A stretch of 64,000 bases of DNA from Streptomyces sp. NBC_00461 (GCF_036013935.1 NZ_CP107902.1:2885001-2949000); one strand, 5' to 3'; shown: positions 27,101-34,313, counted from the stretch's first letter. A program made the numbers and translations. The notes: generated by a model from the letters alone, not told the origin.

Positions 27101-27191
27101 GCGGTGGGATCCCGACCGCCGCAAGTGGTATGTGGACGCCGCCAAGGTGAGCCGGGAGCAGGCCGCGCGCTGGCTGCCGCCGTCATCATGA
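24159..27191 (+). CDS. SF1 (UPF1/Dna2-like) helicase with PLD nuclease domain and DUF5710 tail
   Basis: A 1010-residue protein from ATG 24159 (GGGGGTGGAG directly before it; in-frame ATGs at 24126 and 24132 are alternatives). Helicase motifs: GPPGTGKT (about 190), a long coiled-coil insertion (about 280-440), VVVIDEAGMVD (about 474), VVVAGDFRQLPAV, QYRMR (about 558), HRFQGSQ (about 688) and LNVALSRAQDHLVVL. A phospholipase-D-type domain follows with HEKVLILDGSVLWHGSLN (HxK, about 887). The last 48 residues form a DUF5710 domain (LGARWDPDRRKWYV). A helicase plus PLD nuclease beside BREX is typical of anti-phage effectors. It is not the Lhr-type BrxHI of BREX-2. Defence function is inferred. 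Confidence 0.88.
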   Translation: MAQESIRPYPVGELLAAVRLEVTAELRSDGKDEQKVALSKGRRTSHSEARHEYLFQCRKWQDGLDGKPVLVRPSRSTGDWAPAEAKRLPDGGVRLTTAVDLGDSPANVQIREDDAAGWRTLAERLEAVGQPEHPVRVESAGWMVGRGSPRLGSDRSMARWVADWASLQLNSGQRQAVSQALASEVTFLWGPPGTGKTDVVGHIIEGSYRQDLTVLFLAPTKVAVDQALERVCDLLSAETGFPDGLVQRAGDITVPSLRDRYGEQVDPDRIAARLSATLDAALTERAAALRTAQAGIAAHDKVGVVRADLATAQQQYTQSTQSRDAANSAQACARREIAEQTALIEKVGAPRGLFADRKQKQLDDARVAVTGARTRLESIASNLAAAERAGRHAMAEVTRLRSVLSAEETRVSGLPSRASLVSQADRLQQEINTLEEQRRAIKDTVRSKCRVLGATVAKAVQSHKLLDRVDVVVIDEAGMVDLPSAWYAAGLAGKRVVVAGDFRQLPAVTKGSGDRKATPEERDHALQWCARDVFHAAGLVGEAGSVRPDNRLVALNTQYRMRGPICDVVNTVAYPDAPLSTGRADGSRIPFNPLVDAPVILIDTSKQRIAGRDHLTNTVHEAAVHELVRGLQYEGVLPGRKAEDVPAGEQATDRLAVIAPYRAQVQALKNSLSYRFGTSYEGLVDTVHRFQGSQRPIVVLDTTAGSGRSPGYFFSGSGLSSHTCRLLNVALSRAQDHLVVLADVEHLREHLPVGSEALRMLDHLEANAQCMSVDQLIPVRDAAQLSALSDEELARPAFFPADEVPAAVQWDIARTTRTIELYSPFLDRQPVRTWSAHLAKRVVDGVQVTVRTRDPQEQTTDTAAARVRELVDELLSVGCRVEFRERMHEKVLILDGSVLWHGSLNLLANKGPTDLMMRLTDPVACERVGRVIERARKERAAWNPRTTGADKAGGAGRSDGERLYLEVPYADKDEAKKRLGARWDPDRRKWYVDAAKVSREQAARWLPPSS

Positions 27192-27495
27192 CGTCCTCCC
27201 GGCGGTCGCAGGCGCCGCCCGGATCCACACACAGCCCTCACGGACGACGGAGAGCCGCCCGCCCCCGGCAGGCCCGGACAGGGCGCCTCACTCGCATGCC
27301 TGCACAACTCCAGTTGCAGTAGGGTTATTTGTGCTGCGCATCCTCCCGGAGGGGTACGAGCGCGGAGTTCATGTGCCGGTCGGCGGCATGTGAGCAGTGG
27401 TGGTGAATCGCCACGCGGACACGCGTGGTGTGTGAGCGGATGCCCGGTGGGCCGTCCCCCCACCATTCCTGCTCACGGCCAAGGAGTGGTCACCT
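27192..27495. other. Intergenic region with a hairpin, before a small membrane protein gene
   Basis: About 300 bases after the helicase. CCACGCG (27411-27417) pairs with CGCGTGG (27422-27428) around GACA. The ribosome binding site AAGGAG (27481-27486) of the following small gene ends the region. No other gene is seen; a terminator for the helicase is not obvious. Confidence 0.35.
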
Positions 27496-27624
27496 GTGAA
27501 CCCTGCCGAGTACAAGCCTGCGCGTTTCGCCTGGTTCCGTAAGGTCCTGGTGGACGTCGCCATCAGTGTCGTCGCCAACGTGTTGGTGGCGGCGATGATG
27601 TCGGCAGCGCACCTGCTTTTCTGA
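27496..27624 (+). CDS. 42-residue single-span membrane protein
   Basis: GTG start 9 bases after AAGGAG, then VNPAEYKPARFAWFRKVLVD followed by a hydrophobic helix (VAISVVANVLVAAMMSAAHLLF) ending at the stop. One transmembrane span with a basic, aromatic N-terminus (predicted inside) is clear. The gene is followed by a terminator-like hairpin and is convergent with the DUF2075 gene. Small single-span proteins in defence islands can be toxins or membrane effectors, but nothing here proves that. Conservation in other Streptomyces would be needed to be sure it is expressed. Confidence 0.55.
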   Translation: MNPAEYKPARFAWFRKVLVDVAISVVANVLVAAMMSAAHLLF

Positions 27625-27635
27625 AGCAGGCGAGT

Positions 27636-27656
27636 GGCGGGCACCGGGAGCCCGCC
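27636..27656. terminator. Terminator-like hairpin between convergent genes
   Basis: GGCGGGC (27636-27642) and GCCCGCC (27650-27656) form a 7-bp stem with a 7-base loop, between the small membrane protein gene and the DUF2075 gene on the opposite strand. Confidence 0.6.
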
Positions 27657-27677
27657 GCTCCACCTTGAGCGCAGGGC

Positions 27678-29795
27678 TCAGAACAGCATCATGTCGTTCT
27701 TCCGCTTGGCCTTGCTCTGTGCCCGTCGGGCCCTGCGGCTCCGCGCGGCCCCGCTGTGCCGCGCGATCCTCAGCTCGGGAGGGATGGTCGACTGCGTCGG
27801 CCGGAGCCCCTGCACGTCGGTCTTCCCCACCAACTTCCTGAGGTGACGCCGGGTCTCCTCGTCCGTGGAGTAGAGGACGGTCGCCCGGCTCGCTCTGGTC
27901 AGCAGGACGTGGTAGGCGTGACGCACGCAGCGGGCGAATTCGTCGTCGTCGAGGGTGCTGGTTCGAACCTTCGGATCGAGCGAGCCCGGCTTCGCGACCC
28001 GCATGACACCAGCCGCCAGGCCCTTTCGCTGTTTTCCTCGCCGGAAGACCCAGCGGTCGGTACGCCAGACCATGTCATCGCCCATGATCACCCCACACCA
28101 GTCCCACTCAAGACCTTGCGCGGTGTAGACACAGCCGACCTGGCCGATTCCGGCGTCGTGTACCGGCCAGATCCTCGACGGTGGCTCGCCGTTGGCGCAG
28201 AAGGACTCACTGGACGCGTTCCATGGACGGTGCCAGCCACCTATGCGTACGTCCTTCTCGAGGTTCTTGTTCTCGTCCGGCTTGCTCCAGGGCCAGCAGT
28301 AGCCGGCCACCATCCGGGCGGTCGCTCCTGCCTCGAACTCGGTGCGGACGATGTGCTCCATCTCGTCGGGTGTGTCGACGACTTCGATGTGCATGAGTCC
28401 GTCCGGGACCCAATCGTGCGGCTCCTGCGTCGAAACGCCGAGCAATGCCCGAACCCAGCGGAGGTAGGCGTCACTGCCTCCACATCGGTACTGCTCCGTC
28501 AGATGGTAGCGACGGACAAGCGCATCGCGGCGTCGCGCGGCATCCTCGATATGTTCCACGGTGCCGACGTCGTGCGGGCGCACGGTCTGGCCTGCGTCGA
28601 GAAAGAAGACCGTCAGACGTGACGCATCGAGCAGTTCGTCCACCTGCGGCTTCGTGCCCTGCTTCTCCGCAGGGAGGCGGTAGTTGGTGGTCTTGTCCCT
28701 CAGCCGGTGCGCCTCGTCGCAGATCAACACGTCCAGCGGCGGACTCGGCGCATTCACGAAACTGCTGAAGTACGCGAAGCGCTCCCGGAACTCGGCCGCG
28801 GTGTATCCGACGTTCTCCTTGATCGCGGCGTTGAAGGCCCGCGAACCACTCGCGTACTTCACCGTACGACCTGCGGCTTCAAGATCGGCTCGCAGTTGCA
28901 ACCCGACGGCGCTTTTCCCGGTGCCAGGCCCTCCGCTGATCAGGAAGACGGCATGCTGTGGACGGGGCACGATCGCCGCTCGGTCCGGGCTGTCCAGAAT
29001 CAGCTCCGAAGCATCGAGTACGTCATCGGCGACTTCCCTCTGGCGCCCCCGCAAGGTGAAGACCGTGTCCTCCCCGCACGAGTTGACCATCGCTTCGAGC
29101 AACGGCGTGTTCCGGAGATTCATCCGGTGCAGTATGTACTCGGCCGAGGAGTAGTCGTCCTCGGCTGTGAAATGGCGCTGCAAGTCGCTGAGAAGCCTGG
29201 CCCGGGTATCACTCGTGTACGTGTGCGCGTAGGGGCCTGTAGGCGCGTCGACGCCGAGCAGTGGCCGGACGGATTCATTCGTGGCGTTGTGCAGATAGGC
29301 GAAACCACCGCACTCGAACTGCAGCCCGTTCAGCGGACCTGTGGGGCCGGTGAACAGCGCGTGGTATTCGCTGAGTTGGAGGGCAGGGTGTTTGACGGGG
29401 TCGTCGATCCCGTCGACGTACACGAGATCAGCTGTCGCAGCCTCCACCCTCGTCACCGCCGACCACTGTTTCAACTCGACGAGCTGGACGGAAAGGGTGC
29501 CTTCCGCGGGGTGCCTGCCCACGAGAACCACATCGATCTGCCCGTCCGTACCAGGGCCTTCGGATTCCTCCACGGTCGGCGAGCATTCGACGATCATCTC
29601 GACGTTGCCCCGCTCGGCGGCCACCAGGTCCTCAGCGAGAGAGACAAGGCTTCTGGCCCAGGCGGAGCGCTCGCCGTCAGAGGACTCACCTCGCCCGAAG
29701 TGCACCCAGCGGGCGGCCAGGTGCGGCACCAGGCGACGCCGTGCGTGCAGGGCCAGCAGGTCTCGCGCCGCCAACCGCAGCAGGAGCATGGACAC
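27678..29795 (-). CDS. DUF2075 helicase/nuclease-like protein, copy 1
   Basis: About 705 residues. GTG at 29795 is favoured because GGGGGAA lies 7 bases upstream; ATG 29789 and GTG 29816 are alternatives. The N-terminal domain carries DVVLVG...VQLVELKQW (about residue 105), a D-ExK pattern of PD-(D/E)XK nucleases. The DUF2075 helicase-like part has GGPGTGKSAV (about 287), LICDEAHRLRD (about 360), TEQYRCGGSDAYLRWV, YTAQGLEWDW and a C-terminal LLTRASRATVLYSTD. The basic tail (RARRAQSKAKRKND) may bind nucleic acid. Its paralogue lies just upstream on the same strand with the same leader. DUF2075/Schlafen-like helicases occur often in defence islands; the role here is inferred. Confidence 0.85.
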   Translation of the reverse strand: MSMLLLRLAARDLLALHARRRLVPHLAARWVHFGRGESSDGERSAWARSLVSLAEDLVAAERGNVEMIVECSPTVEESEGPGTDGQIDVVLVGRHPAEGTLSVQLVELKQWSAVTRVEAATADLVYVDGIDDPVKHPALQLSEYHALFTGPTGPLNGLQFECGGFAYLHNATNESVRPLLGVDAPTGPYAHTYTSDTRARLLSDLQRHFTAEDDYSSAEYILHRMNLRNTPLLEAMVNSCGEDTVFTLRGRQREVADDVLDASELILDSPDRAAIVPRPQHAVFLISGGPGTGKSAVGLQLRADLEAAGRTVKYASGSRAFNAAIKENVGYTAAEFRERFAYFSSFVNAPSPPLDVLICDEAHRLRDKTTNYRLPAEKQGTKPQVDELLDASRLTVFFLDAGQTVRPHDVGTVEHIEDAARRRDALVRRYHLTEQYRCGGSDAYLRWVRALLGVSTQEPHDWVPDGLMHIEVVDTPDEMEHIVRTEFEAGATARMVAGYCWPWSKPDENKNLEKDVRIGGWHRPWNASSESFCANGEPPSRIWPVHDAGIGQVGCVYTAQGLEWDWCGVIMGDDMVWRTDRWVFRRGKQRKGLAAGVMRVAKPGSLDPKVRTSTLDDDEFARCVRHAYHVLLTRASRATVLYSTDEETRRHLRKLVGKTDVQGLRPTQSTIPPELRIARHSGAARSRRARRAQSKAKRKNDMMLF

Positions 29796-29802
29796 GAGGA
29801 GG

Positions 29803-29869
29803 TTCCCCCAGGGCACGAGTGACTCGTGCGGGTGGGGGCGTGTCCACAGAGGAAGCCCGTCGGGCCGCG
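29803..29869 (-). promoter_or_regulatory. Structured 5' leader of DUF2075 copy 1, ribosome binding site inside hairpin
   Basis: On the minus strand the leader ends in an extended hairpin. The outer stem is CCCCCA/TGGGGG (29838-29833 with 29810-29805). The inner stem GCACGAGT/ACTCGTGC (29829-29822 with 29820-29813) has a one-base centre. The ribosome binding site GGGGGAA is the 3' strand of the outer stem, so folding would block translation. Upstream is a block shared with copy 2 (29851-29869, coding-strand CGCGGCCCGACGGGCTTCC), itself able to form GCCC-GAC-GGGC. The same layout before the paralogue supports function. A protein operator or the end of a mobile element are alternatives. Confidence 0.6.
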
Positions 29870-29994
29870 ACCGGTTCGGTGATCTTAGGCAGAAAGCGGC
29901 TCACCCAGGGAACGGCGATCCTCTTTCGGCCTGTTCGACCGAGTGGCTTGGCCGATTCACGGCAATCTCGGTTGTCCGGCCGTGGGTACCGCGG
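29870..29994. other. Gap between the two DUF2075 genes
   Basis: About 125 bases between the stop of copy 2 and the shared leader block of copy 1. Nothing further is recognised; a promoter for copy 1 may lie here. Confidence 0.3.
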
Positions 29995-31881
29995 TCACGT
30001 CGCGGCCAGATTCCGCGTCGGCTGTCCCCCGAGTTCCCGCAGCTTCTCCCGTGTCTCCGGGTCCGTCGAGTACACGATCGTTCCGACCATGCCGCGGGTC
30101 AGCAGGACCTTGTAGGTGTTGCGGATCAGGCGGTCCACGTCGGCGTCCGGGGTGGACTTCTTGAAGACCGGGTCCTTGGACGCCGTACGGTCCGTGACCC
30201 ATCGGTCGCCGCGCCACACAAGATCCGGGCCGATGATCACGCCGGACCAGTCGTACTCGAAGCCCTGGGCGGTGTAGACACAGCCGATCTGTCCGAAACC
30301 TGCCGGGTCAGTGGCCCACAGAGCGGCCGGCGGCGCACCGGAGACGGAGCGATCACCACGCAGATTCCAGGGGCGGGCCCAGTCCCCGATGACGACGTCG
30401 GGCGGGAGCGGATCGCCTGGTTTGGGTTCCGGGGACCAGCGCCAGCAGTAACCCGCGGACATGCGGGCGCCGTAGCCGTGGGTCCGCCGGGCTTCGAGGA
30501 AGGCTTCCATCTCCTGCGGGCTGTCGGCGACCGACAACCGCATGCGGTCGTCGGGTTCCCACACCACCGGCCCGCCCGGCTCCAGGCCGAGGAGCCGGAC
30601 CACCCAGCGCAGGTAGGCGTCACTGCCCCCGCAGCGGAACTGGCTGTCCAGCGGGATGACGTGGCACGGGATGTCCCGCTTCGCCGCTGCCGCCTTGATC
30701 TCGGCGACCGTCCCCATCTCGCCGGGACGGACGACCTGGTGCTCGTCGAGGAAGAAGACGGGCACGTAGGCGACGTCGATGAGTTCGTCGATCTGGGCCC
30801 TGCCGGTACGGTTCTCGGCGCGCGTGTAGCGGTTGGCCGAGGTCTCCCGAATGCGGTGCGCCTCGTCGCAGATCAGGGCACCCAGGCTGTTCTTCTCGGC
30901 CGTCATGAAGCTGTTGAAGTACTTGAACAGGTCCTGGACTTCTCGCCTGCGAGCTCCGGCGACCTTCCTCATCGTCTTCGTGAACGACTGCGAGCCGGTG
31001 GCGTGCAGTGCGGGAACACCGCGACGGTAGAGCTCGCCGAGCAGTTGGAGAGCGATCACGCTCTTGCCGGTGCCGGGGCCACCCGTGACGATGACGACTT
31101 CCTTGCGGTCGGAGTGCTTCGCCTTCTCCACCGCGTTGAGGACCATGCGATACGCGACCTGCTGCTCGTCGAGAAGGACGAACTGTGTGCGTTCGCGCAC
31201 CTCCTCGGCGGCCACGGACATCAGCTGCTTCGACGGCACCGTCGCGCCTGCGTGGAGTTCGTCCGCTGCCCTGGCCCCTGGGTGCTTGTCGCTCAGCCTC
31301 GAACGAAGGTGGTCGAGGAAGGCGCCGCGGCGTTCCGCGGTGAAGAGCAGTCCATGGCCGTCGTACTCGATCTCCCGCAGCCCGGTCACGCCGAACTCGG
31401 TGGCGTTGTGCAGAAATGCCACTCCGGCCACCCGGTGCCCGTGTTCGGATACCGCCCCGTTGAAATTGACGAGGTACTCGCAGTAGCGGCGCACCTGCTC
31501 GATGGGGTTGAGGACCGGCTGGGCGTATGCGTCGACATGGCACAGGGTGAGGTCGTCCTCGTGGGGCAAAGCCTGGCTCCACTGTTTCAGCTCCACCACG
31601 ACGTACGACGGGTCTCCCGTGACCGGGTGCACACCGGCGAGTACGACGTCGGCCCGCTTGCTGTTCAGCGGGAGCGCGTACTCCAGCATGACCTCCACGT
31701 CTCCCAGGCCGGCGTCGTTGAGTGCGGCTGCCAGGACGGGGATGCTGCGTTCCCAGGAACGCACCTCCGAGGCACCGGGCCGATAGCCGTGCATGTGGAC
31801 GAAGTTGTCGGTGAGGTGCAGGAACAGCGAACCGTCGAGTGCCATGACGGCGACCGTTTTCGCGGACGCGCGGAACAGCAA
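29995..31881 (-). CDS. DUF2075 helicase/nuclease-like protein, copy 2
   Basis: About 628 residues if translation starts at TTG 31881, four to five bases after GGGGGAAG; the first certain ATG is at about 31844. The longer frame to 32259 runs through a transposase remnant and is rejected. The N-terminal domain has ADVVLAGVHP...VVVELKQWSQA (about 97), a PD-(D/E)XK-like pattern. Helicase motifs are VTGGPGTGKSVIALQLLGEL (about 266), ALICDEAHRIRE (about 337), DSQFRCGGSDAYLRWVVRLL, YTAQGFEYDWSGVIIG and VLLTRGMVGTIVYSTD. It is clearly paralogous to copy 1, but the two differ at many positions, so the duplication is not recent. Both are preceded by the same leader. Confidence 0.83.
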   Translation of the reverse strand: MLFRASAKTVAVMALDGSLFLHLTDNFVHMHGYRPGASEVRSWERSIPVLAAALNDAGLGDVEVMLEYALPLNSKRADVVLAGVHPVTGDPSYVVVELKQWSQALPHEDDLTLCHVDAYAQPVLNPIEQVRRYCEYLVNFNGAVSEHGHRVAGVAFLHNATEFGVTGLREIEYDGHGLLFTAERRGAFLDHLRSRLSDKHPGARAADELHAGATVPSKQLMSVAAEEVRERTQFVLLDEQQVAYRMVLNAVEKAKHSDRKEVVIVTGGPGTGKSVIALQLLGELYRRGVPALHATGSQSFTKTMRKVAGARRREVQDLFKYFNSFMTAEKNSLGALICDEAHRIRETSANRYTRAENRTGRAQIDELIDVAYVPVFFLDEHQVVRPGEMGTVAEIKAAAAKRDIPCHVIPLDSQFRCGGSDAYLRWVVRLLGLEPGGPVVWEPDDRMRLSVADSPQEMEAFLEARRTHGYGARMSAGYCWRWSPEPKPGDPLPPDVVIGDWARPWNLRGDRSVSGAPPAALWATDPAGFGQIGCVYTAQGFEYDWSGVIIGPDLVWRGDRWVTDRTASKDPVFKKSTPDADVDRLIRNTYKVLLTRGMVGTIVYSTDPETREKLRELGGQPTRNLAAT

Positions 31882-31884
31882 GGA

Positions 31885-31974
31885 CTTCCCCCAGGCAGCA
31901 CGAAAGGACTCGTGCGGGTGGGGGCATGTCCTTCGAGACTCCACCGGGGTGGAGCGGAAGCCCGTCGGGCCGCG
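31885..31974 (-). promoter_or_regulatory. Structured 5' leader of DUF2075 copy 2, ribosome binding site inside hairpin
   Basis: Same layout as copy 1. The outer stem CCCCCA/TGGGGG is 31924-31919 with 31893-31888. The inner stem GCACGA/TCGTGC is 31915-31910 with 31903-31898. GGGGGAA of the outer stem is the ribosome binding site. Between the hairpin and the shared upstream block (31956-31974) there is an additional perfect hairpin CTCCAC-CCCG-GTGGAG that copy 1 lacks. The flanking TTCC and GGAC that would close it are present in both copies. Loops and spacers differ while stems are kept, as expected for a structured RNA. Confidence 0.6.
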
Positions 31975-32012
31975 TTGACGATGTGTTTGAGGGTACCTGG
32001 CGGTCTTGAGGC

Positions 32013-32110
32013 TCGCCGAGTCGTTCTTCGCCACCATCAAACGGGAGTTGCTCGGCACGAGCTCCTGACCCAGCCGGGCCGCCGCCCGCACCGCGATCTT
32101 CGACTTCCTA
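32013..32110 (+). pseudogene. IS3-family transposase fragment
   Basis: The plus strand encodes AESFFATIKRELLGTSS, a stop, then PSRAAARTAIFDFLRG in the same frame. This matches the C-terminal part of IS3-family OrfB (AESFFATLKREL..., FDFIEGWYN). The fragment is short, interrupted, lacks the DDE start and ends before YN. It is a relic lying about 100 bases from the rnpB-derived repeat, consistent with past mobile-element activity. Confidence 0.7.
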
Positions 32111-32135
32111 CGTGGCCACACGGTCCGCTTTACAC

Positions 32136-32243
32136 CGGTGCGGAACAGGGTCTGGCCAAGTCCCTGATTTCGCCAAAAGGGCCGATGACCAGCGCTTTCA
32201 CTGGTCATTGGCCCTTGAGGGCAGACGAGTCGGGCTGTACGCC
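32136..32243. repeat. Copy of rnpB 3' end and terminator (att-like site, distal)
   Basis: These 108 bases align without gaps to 39591-39698, the 3' end and terminator of rnpB. The last 22 bases (32222-32243) are identical. In between, the terminator stem (32179-32214, GGGCC...GGCCC with ATGACCAG/CTGGTCAT) differs in sequence from the rnpB one but keeps pairing and the shared CTTTCACTGG loop. This is the pattern left when an element integrates at the 3' end of a conserved RNA gene and brings its own copy. It marks the left edge of a segment of about 7.5 kb. Confidence 0.75.
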
Positions 32244-32255
32244 AGTACAGCCCGA
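32230..32255. repeat. Perfect inverted repeat at the distal att-like site
   Basis: TCGGGCTGTAC (32230-32240) and GTACAGCCCGA (32245-32255) are perfect 11-base arms around GCCA. The left arm is part of the 22-base rnpB-derived core, and the right arm is absent from rnpB itself. It could be a recombinase arm site. Confidence 0.6.
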
Positions 32256-32280
32256 TCAAGCCGACAGCGAAGCGTGCCGG

Positions 32281-32450
32281 TCATCTGGAGGCCGTTGTCA
32301 TGTCTGGGTTGCCGTAGTAGGCGTCGGTGCCGTGCTTGCGGGTGTAGTGGCGGTCGAGCAGGTGGCTGAGCGGTGGGGCGGTCGGGGCGAGGCTGAGGGT
32401 CTGGAGCGCGATATCGGCGACGGCCTCGTAGATGATCGCGTCGGTCCACC
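32281..32450 (-). pseudogene. araD: C-terminal remnant of L-ribulose-5-phosphate 4-epimerase
   Basis: The minus strand encodes TDAIIYEAVADIALQTLSL followed by HLLDRHYTRKHGTDAYYG and a stop at 32281. The HYxRKHGxxAYYGQ ending is characteristic of AraD, which interconverts L-ribulose-5-phosphate and D-xylulose-5-phosphate in arabinose catabolism. No upstream part is present: the sequence runs directly into an ABC-transporter fragment. It is a deletion remnant and supports an arabinose-use origin for this locus. Confidence 0.7.
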
Positions 32451-32454
32451 GGGA

Positions 32455-32793
32455 CGGACCCGGCCAGCGTGCCCATCAGCGTGGACTTCCCGGCGCCGTT
32501 CTCATTGACGAGTGCCATCGTCTTGTCCTTGCCCAGCGCCTTCTCCGCGGCCAGGGTGTACGCCCCGGTGTCGCCCTGCTGGTACGGCACTGCACCACAG
32601 TGCCGAAAATGACGCCGGACTTGATGAACTTCAGCGTCTGGGCGTCGGAGTCGTCCGACACGATGTGCACGGAGCCGGACTTGCCCGCCGAGGTCACCGC
32701 CTGCGCCAGCGCGGGGCCGTCGTAGGAGTGGACCCCGTACAGGCCGTTGACGTCGGGGTTGTTGGCCAGGATGGTCTCCGCGTCGGAGGCCAC
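32455..32793 (-). pseudogene. Fused, frameshifted remnants of a sugar ABC transporter (binding protein + ATPase P-loop)
   Basis: Going leftward, 32793-32590 encode a piece of a ribose/xylose-type periplasmic binding protein (ILANNPDVNGLYGVHSYDGP then VHIVSDDSDAQTLKFIKSG, VIFGTVVQ). A frameshift near 32590 changes frame to QQGDTGAYTLAAEKAL, still binding protein. It then joins directly MALVNENGAGKSTLMGTLAG, the Walker A of an RbsA/XylG-like ATPase. Permease and most of both proteins are missing. Internal deletions and a frameshift make this non-functional. Confidence 0.75.
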
Positions 32794-33207
32794 GGTCCCG
32801 CCGACGGTCTCCGGCCGTTGGCATGGCGGTGCCTGGGAGGCGGGCGGGGATGGTCGGTGGTGGTGCAGTCAGCAAGCACAGGCGGGCGAGTGGCCTGCTG
32901 TGGCCGTGCGAAAACGCCGACCGTGGTGAACGGCCGCGGTGAGGGCGGCACGGTGACGATATGTGAGTGCCTGACGGTGGGTCAGGTCGTGGGGGCCATC
33001 GGACCGGAAGACGGCTCGCCTCGCCGGGATCGCGACCCAAGTGGCTTGGCAGCAACGGTCGTTCGGCATATGGCACTCGCCGTGACGACCCCTGGTGATC
33101 GGGGTGGTCCCCCAGCCGAATGGCCGGCGCTCACGCTGACGGGAAGCGGTCCATGGCGGACTTCCCTTTCTCAGTGCAGGCCGGTGGTGCGACCGGGGCG
33201 ACGCCGG
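32794..33207. other. Region without a recognisable gene
   Basis: About 410 bases between the ABC-transporter remnant and the LacI gene. Several long frames exist on both strands because of GC bias, but none shows a recognised domain or ribosome binding site. It may be further decayed transporter sequence. Confidence 0.35.
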
Positions 33208-34239
33208 TCAGCGCCGGGGGCGGGTGGCCGAGGTTCGCACCACAAGAGTGGGCGGGATGACGATGTGGGGTGTCTCGCCGGACGCCGGGATCCCGGCGTC
33301 GGGATCGCCGACGATCTCGATCAGCGCCCGCAGGGCACGTCGGCCGAGTTCGTCGAAGTCCTGACGGACGCTGGTCAGCGACGGGCCGAAGTACTCGGTC
33401 TCCGGCATGTCGTCGAAACCGACGACGCTGATGTCCTCGGGCACCCGGTGCCCGGCCTGTTGCAGGGCTCGCAGCAGGCCGAGGGCCATGTGGTCGTTGG
33501 CGCAGAACACCGCGGTGACATCGGGGTCGGCGGCGATCCGCTGACCGAGCTCGTACCCGGTGCCGGCCGTCCAGTCGACGCCGCCCAGCGGTTCGACCAC
33601 CGGAGCGCCACGCTTCCCCAGCATGTTGCGCCAACCGGCCTCGCGCTCCTGCGCGTCGAGCCAGGAGCGCGGCCCGATCAGATGGTGCACCGTGCGATGA
33701 CCGAGGTCGAGCAGGTAGGAGGTGGCGAGTTCGGCACCCGCCTCGTTGTCCACGGCGACCGAGGCCAGCGAGGTGTGGGTGCCGCAGCCGACCGCGACCA
33801 GGGGCACGTCCGACGGCACGTTCGCCAGTGCGGCGACCGCGGTGCTCTGCGGCGCGATGACGATGATCCCCTCCACGCCCTGGTCCCGAAGCCGGTCGAC
33901 GGCATCCAGTACCGAGCGCCGGTCGAGCGTGCCGATCGCGGCCACGGTGACGAAGTACTCGTGCTGTCTGGCCGCCTGCTCGATGCCGTAGAGCATGCAA
34001 GCCGGGCCGTACAGCGTGGTGTTGAAGCTGATCACACCCAGGGTGCGGGTGCGGCGGGTGGCCAGGGTGCGGGCGGCGGCGTTGGGGCGGTAGCCGAGTT
34101 CACGGACGGCGGCGAGCACACGGTCCCGGGTGGCCGGCCGCACGTTCGGGTGGTCGTTGAGGACCCGTGAGACGGTCTGGTGCGAGACGCCCGCGACCTG
34201 GGCCACGTCCGCCATCACCGGTGCACGATCCGCGTCCAT
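33208..34239 (-). CDS. LacI-family transcriptional regulator (probable arabinose/arabinan repressor)
   Basis: A 343-residue protein from ATG 34239. The N-terminal HTH and hinge are classical (VMADVAQVAGVSHQTVSRVL, NDHPNVRPATRDRVLAAVRELGYRPNAAARTLA in parts), followed by a periplasmic-binding-like effector domain (LGVISFNTTLYGP, GIIVIAPQ, VAVDNEAGAELATSYLLDLGH, AVFCANDHMALGLLRALQ, VVGFDDMPETEYF). Its closest neighbours are secreted arabinofuranosidases and araD and ABC remnants, so an arabinose or arabino-oligosaccharide effector is likely. Two lac-type operators lie at 34314-34330 and 34691-34708, between this gene and the divergent GH54 gene. This supports auto-regulation and control of the glycosidase. 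Confidence 0.9.
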   Translation of the reverse strand: MDADRAPVMADVAQVAGVSHQTVSRVLNDHPNVRPATRDRVLAAVRELGYRPNAAARTLATRRTRTLGVISFNTTLYGPACMLYGIEQAARQHEYFVTVAAIGTLDRRSVLDAVDRLRDQGVEGIIVIAPQSTAVAALANVPSDVPLVAVGCGTHTSLASVAVDNEAGAELATSYLLDLGHRTVHHLIGPRSWLDAQEREAGWRNMLGKRGAPVVEPLGGVDWTAGTGYELGQRIAADPDVTAVFCANDHMALGLLRALQQAGHRVPEDISVVGFDDMPETEYFGPSLTSVRQDFDELGRRALRALIEIVGDPDAGIPASGETPHIVIPPTLVVRTSATRPRR

Positions 34240-34313
34240 GCTCCACCTTCTCACGCACCATCATGTATCCGATCCGGCGCCTTCTCCGATGGGGGGCAGC
34301 GCGTCGTGGGCGA

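Noticed and set aside
31882-32259. N-terminal extension of DUF2075 copy 2 up to 32259
   Set aside because: It would include the rnpB-derived repeat, the transposase fragment and the structured leader, and has no similarity to copy 1 upstream of the WG.SLL region.
29341-32508. 1055-codon plus-strand frame across both DUF2075 genes
   Set aside because: Runs through two clear genes, a non-coding leader and a transposase remnant in unrelated frames. It is a composition artefact.
32198-33076. 292-codon minus-strand frame containing an ABC Walker A
   Set aside because: Only two short parts are related to transporters, joined by frameshift and deletion. The rest is Arg/Pro-rich noise, so it is called as remnants.
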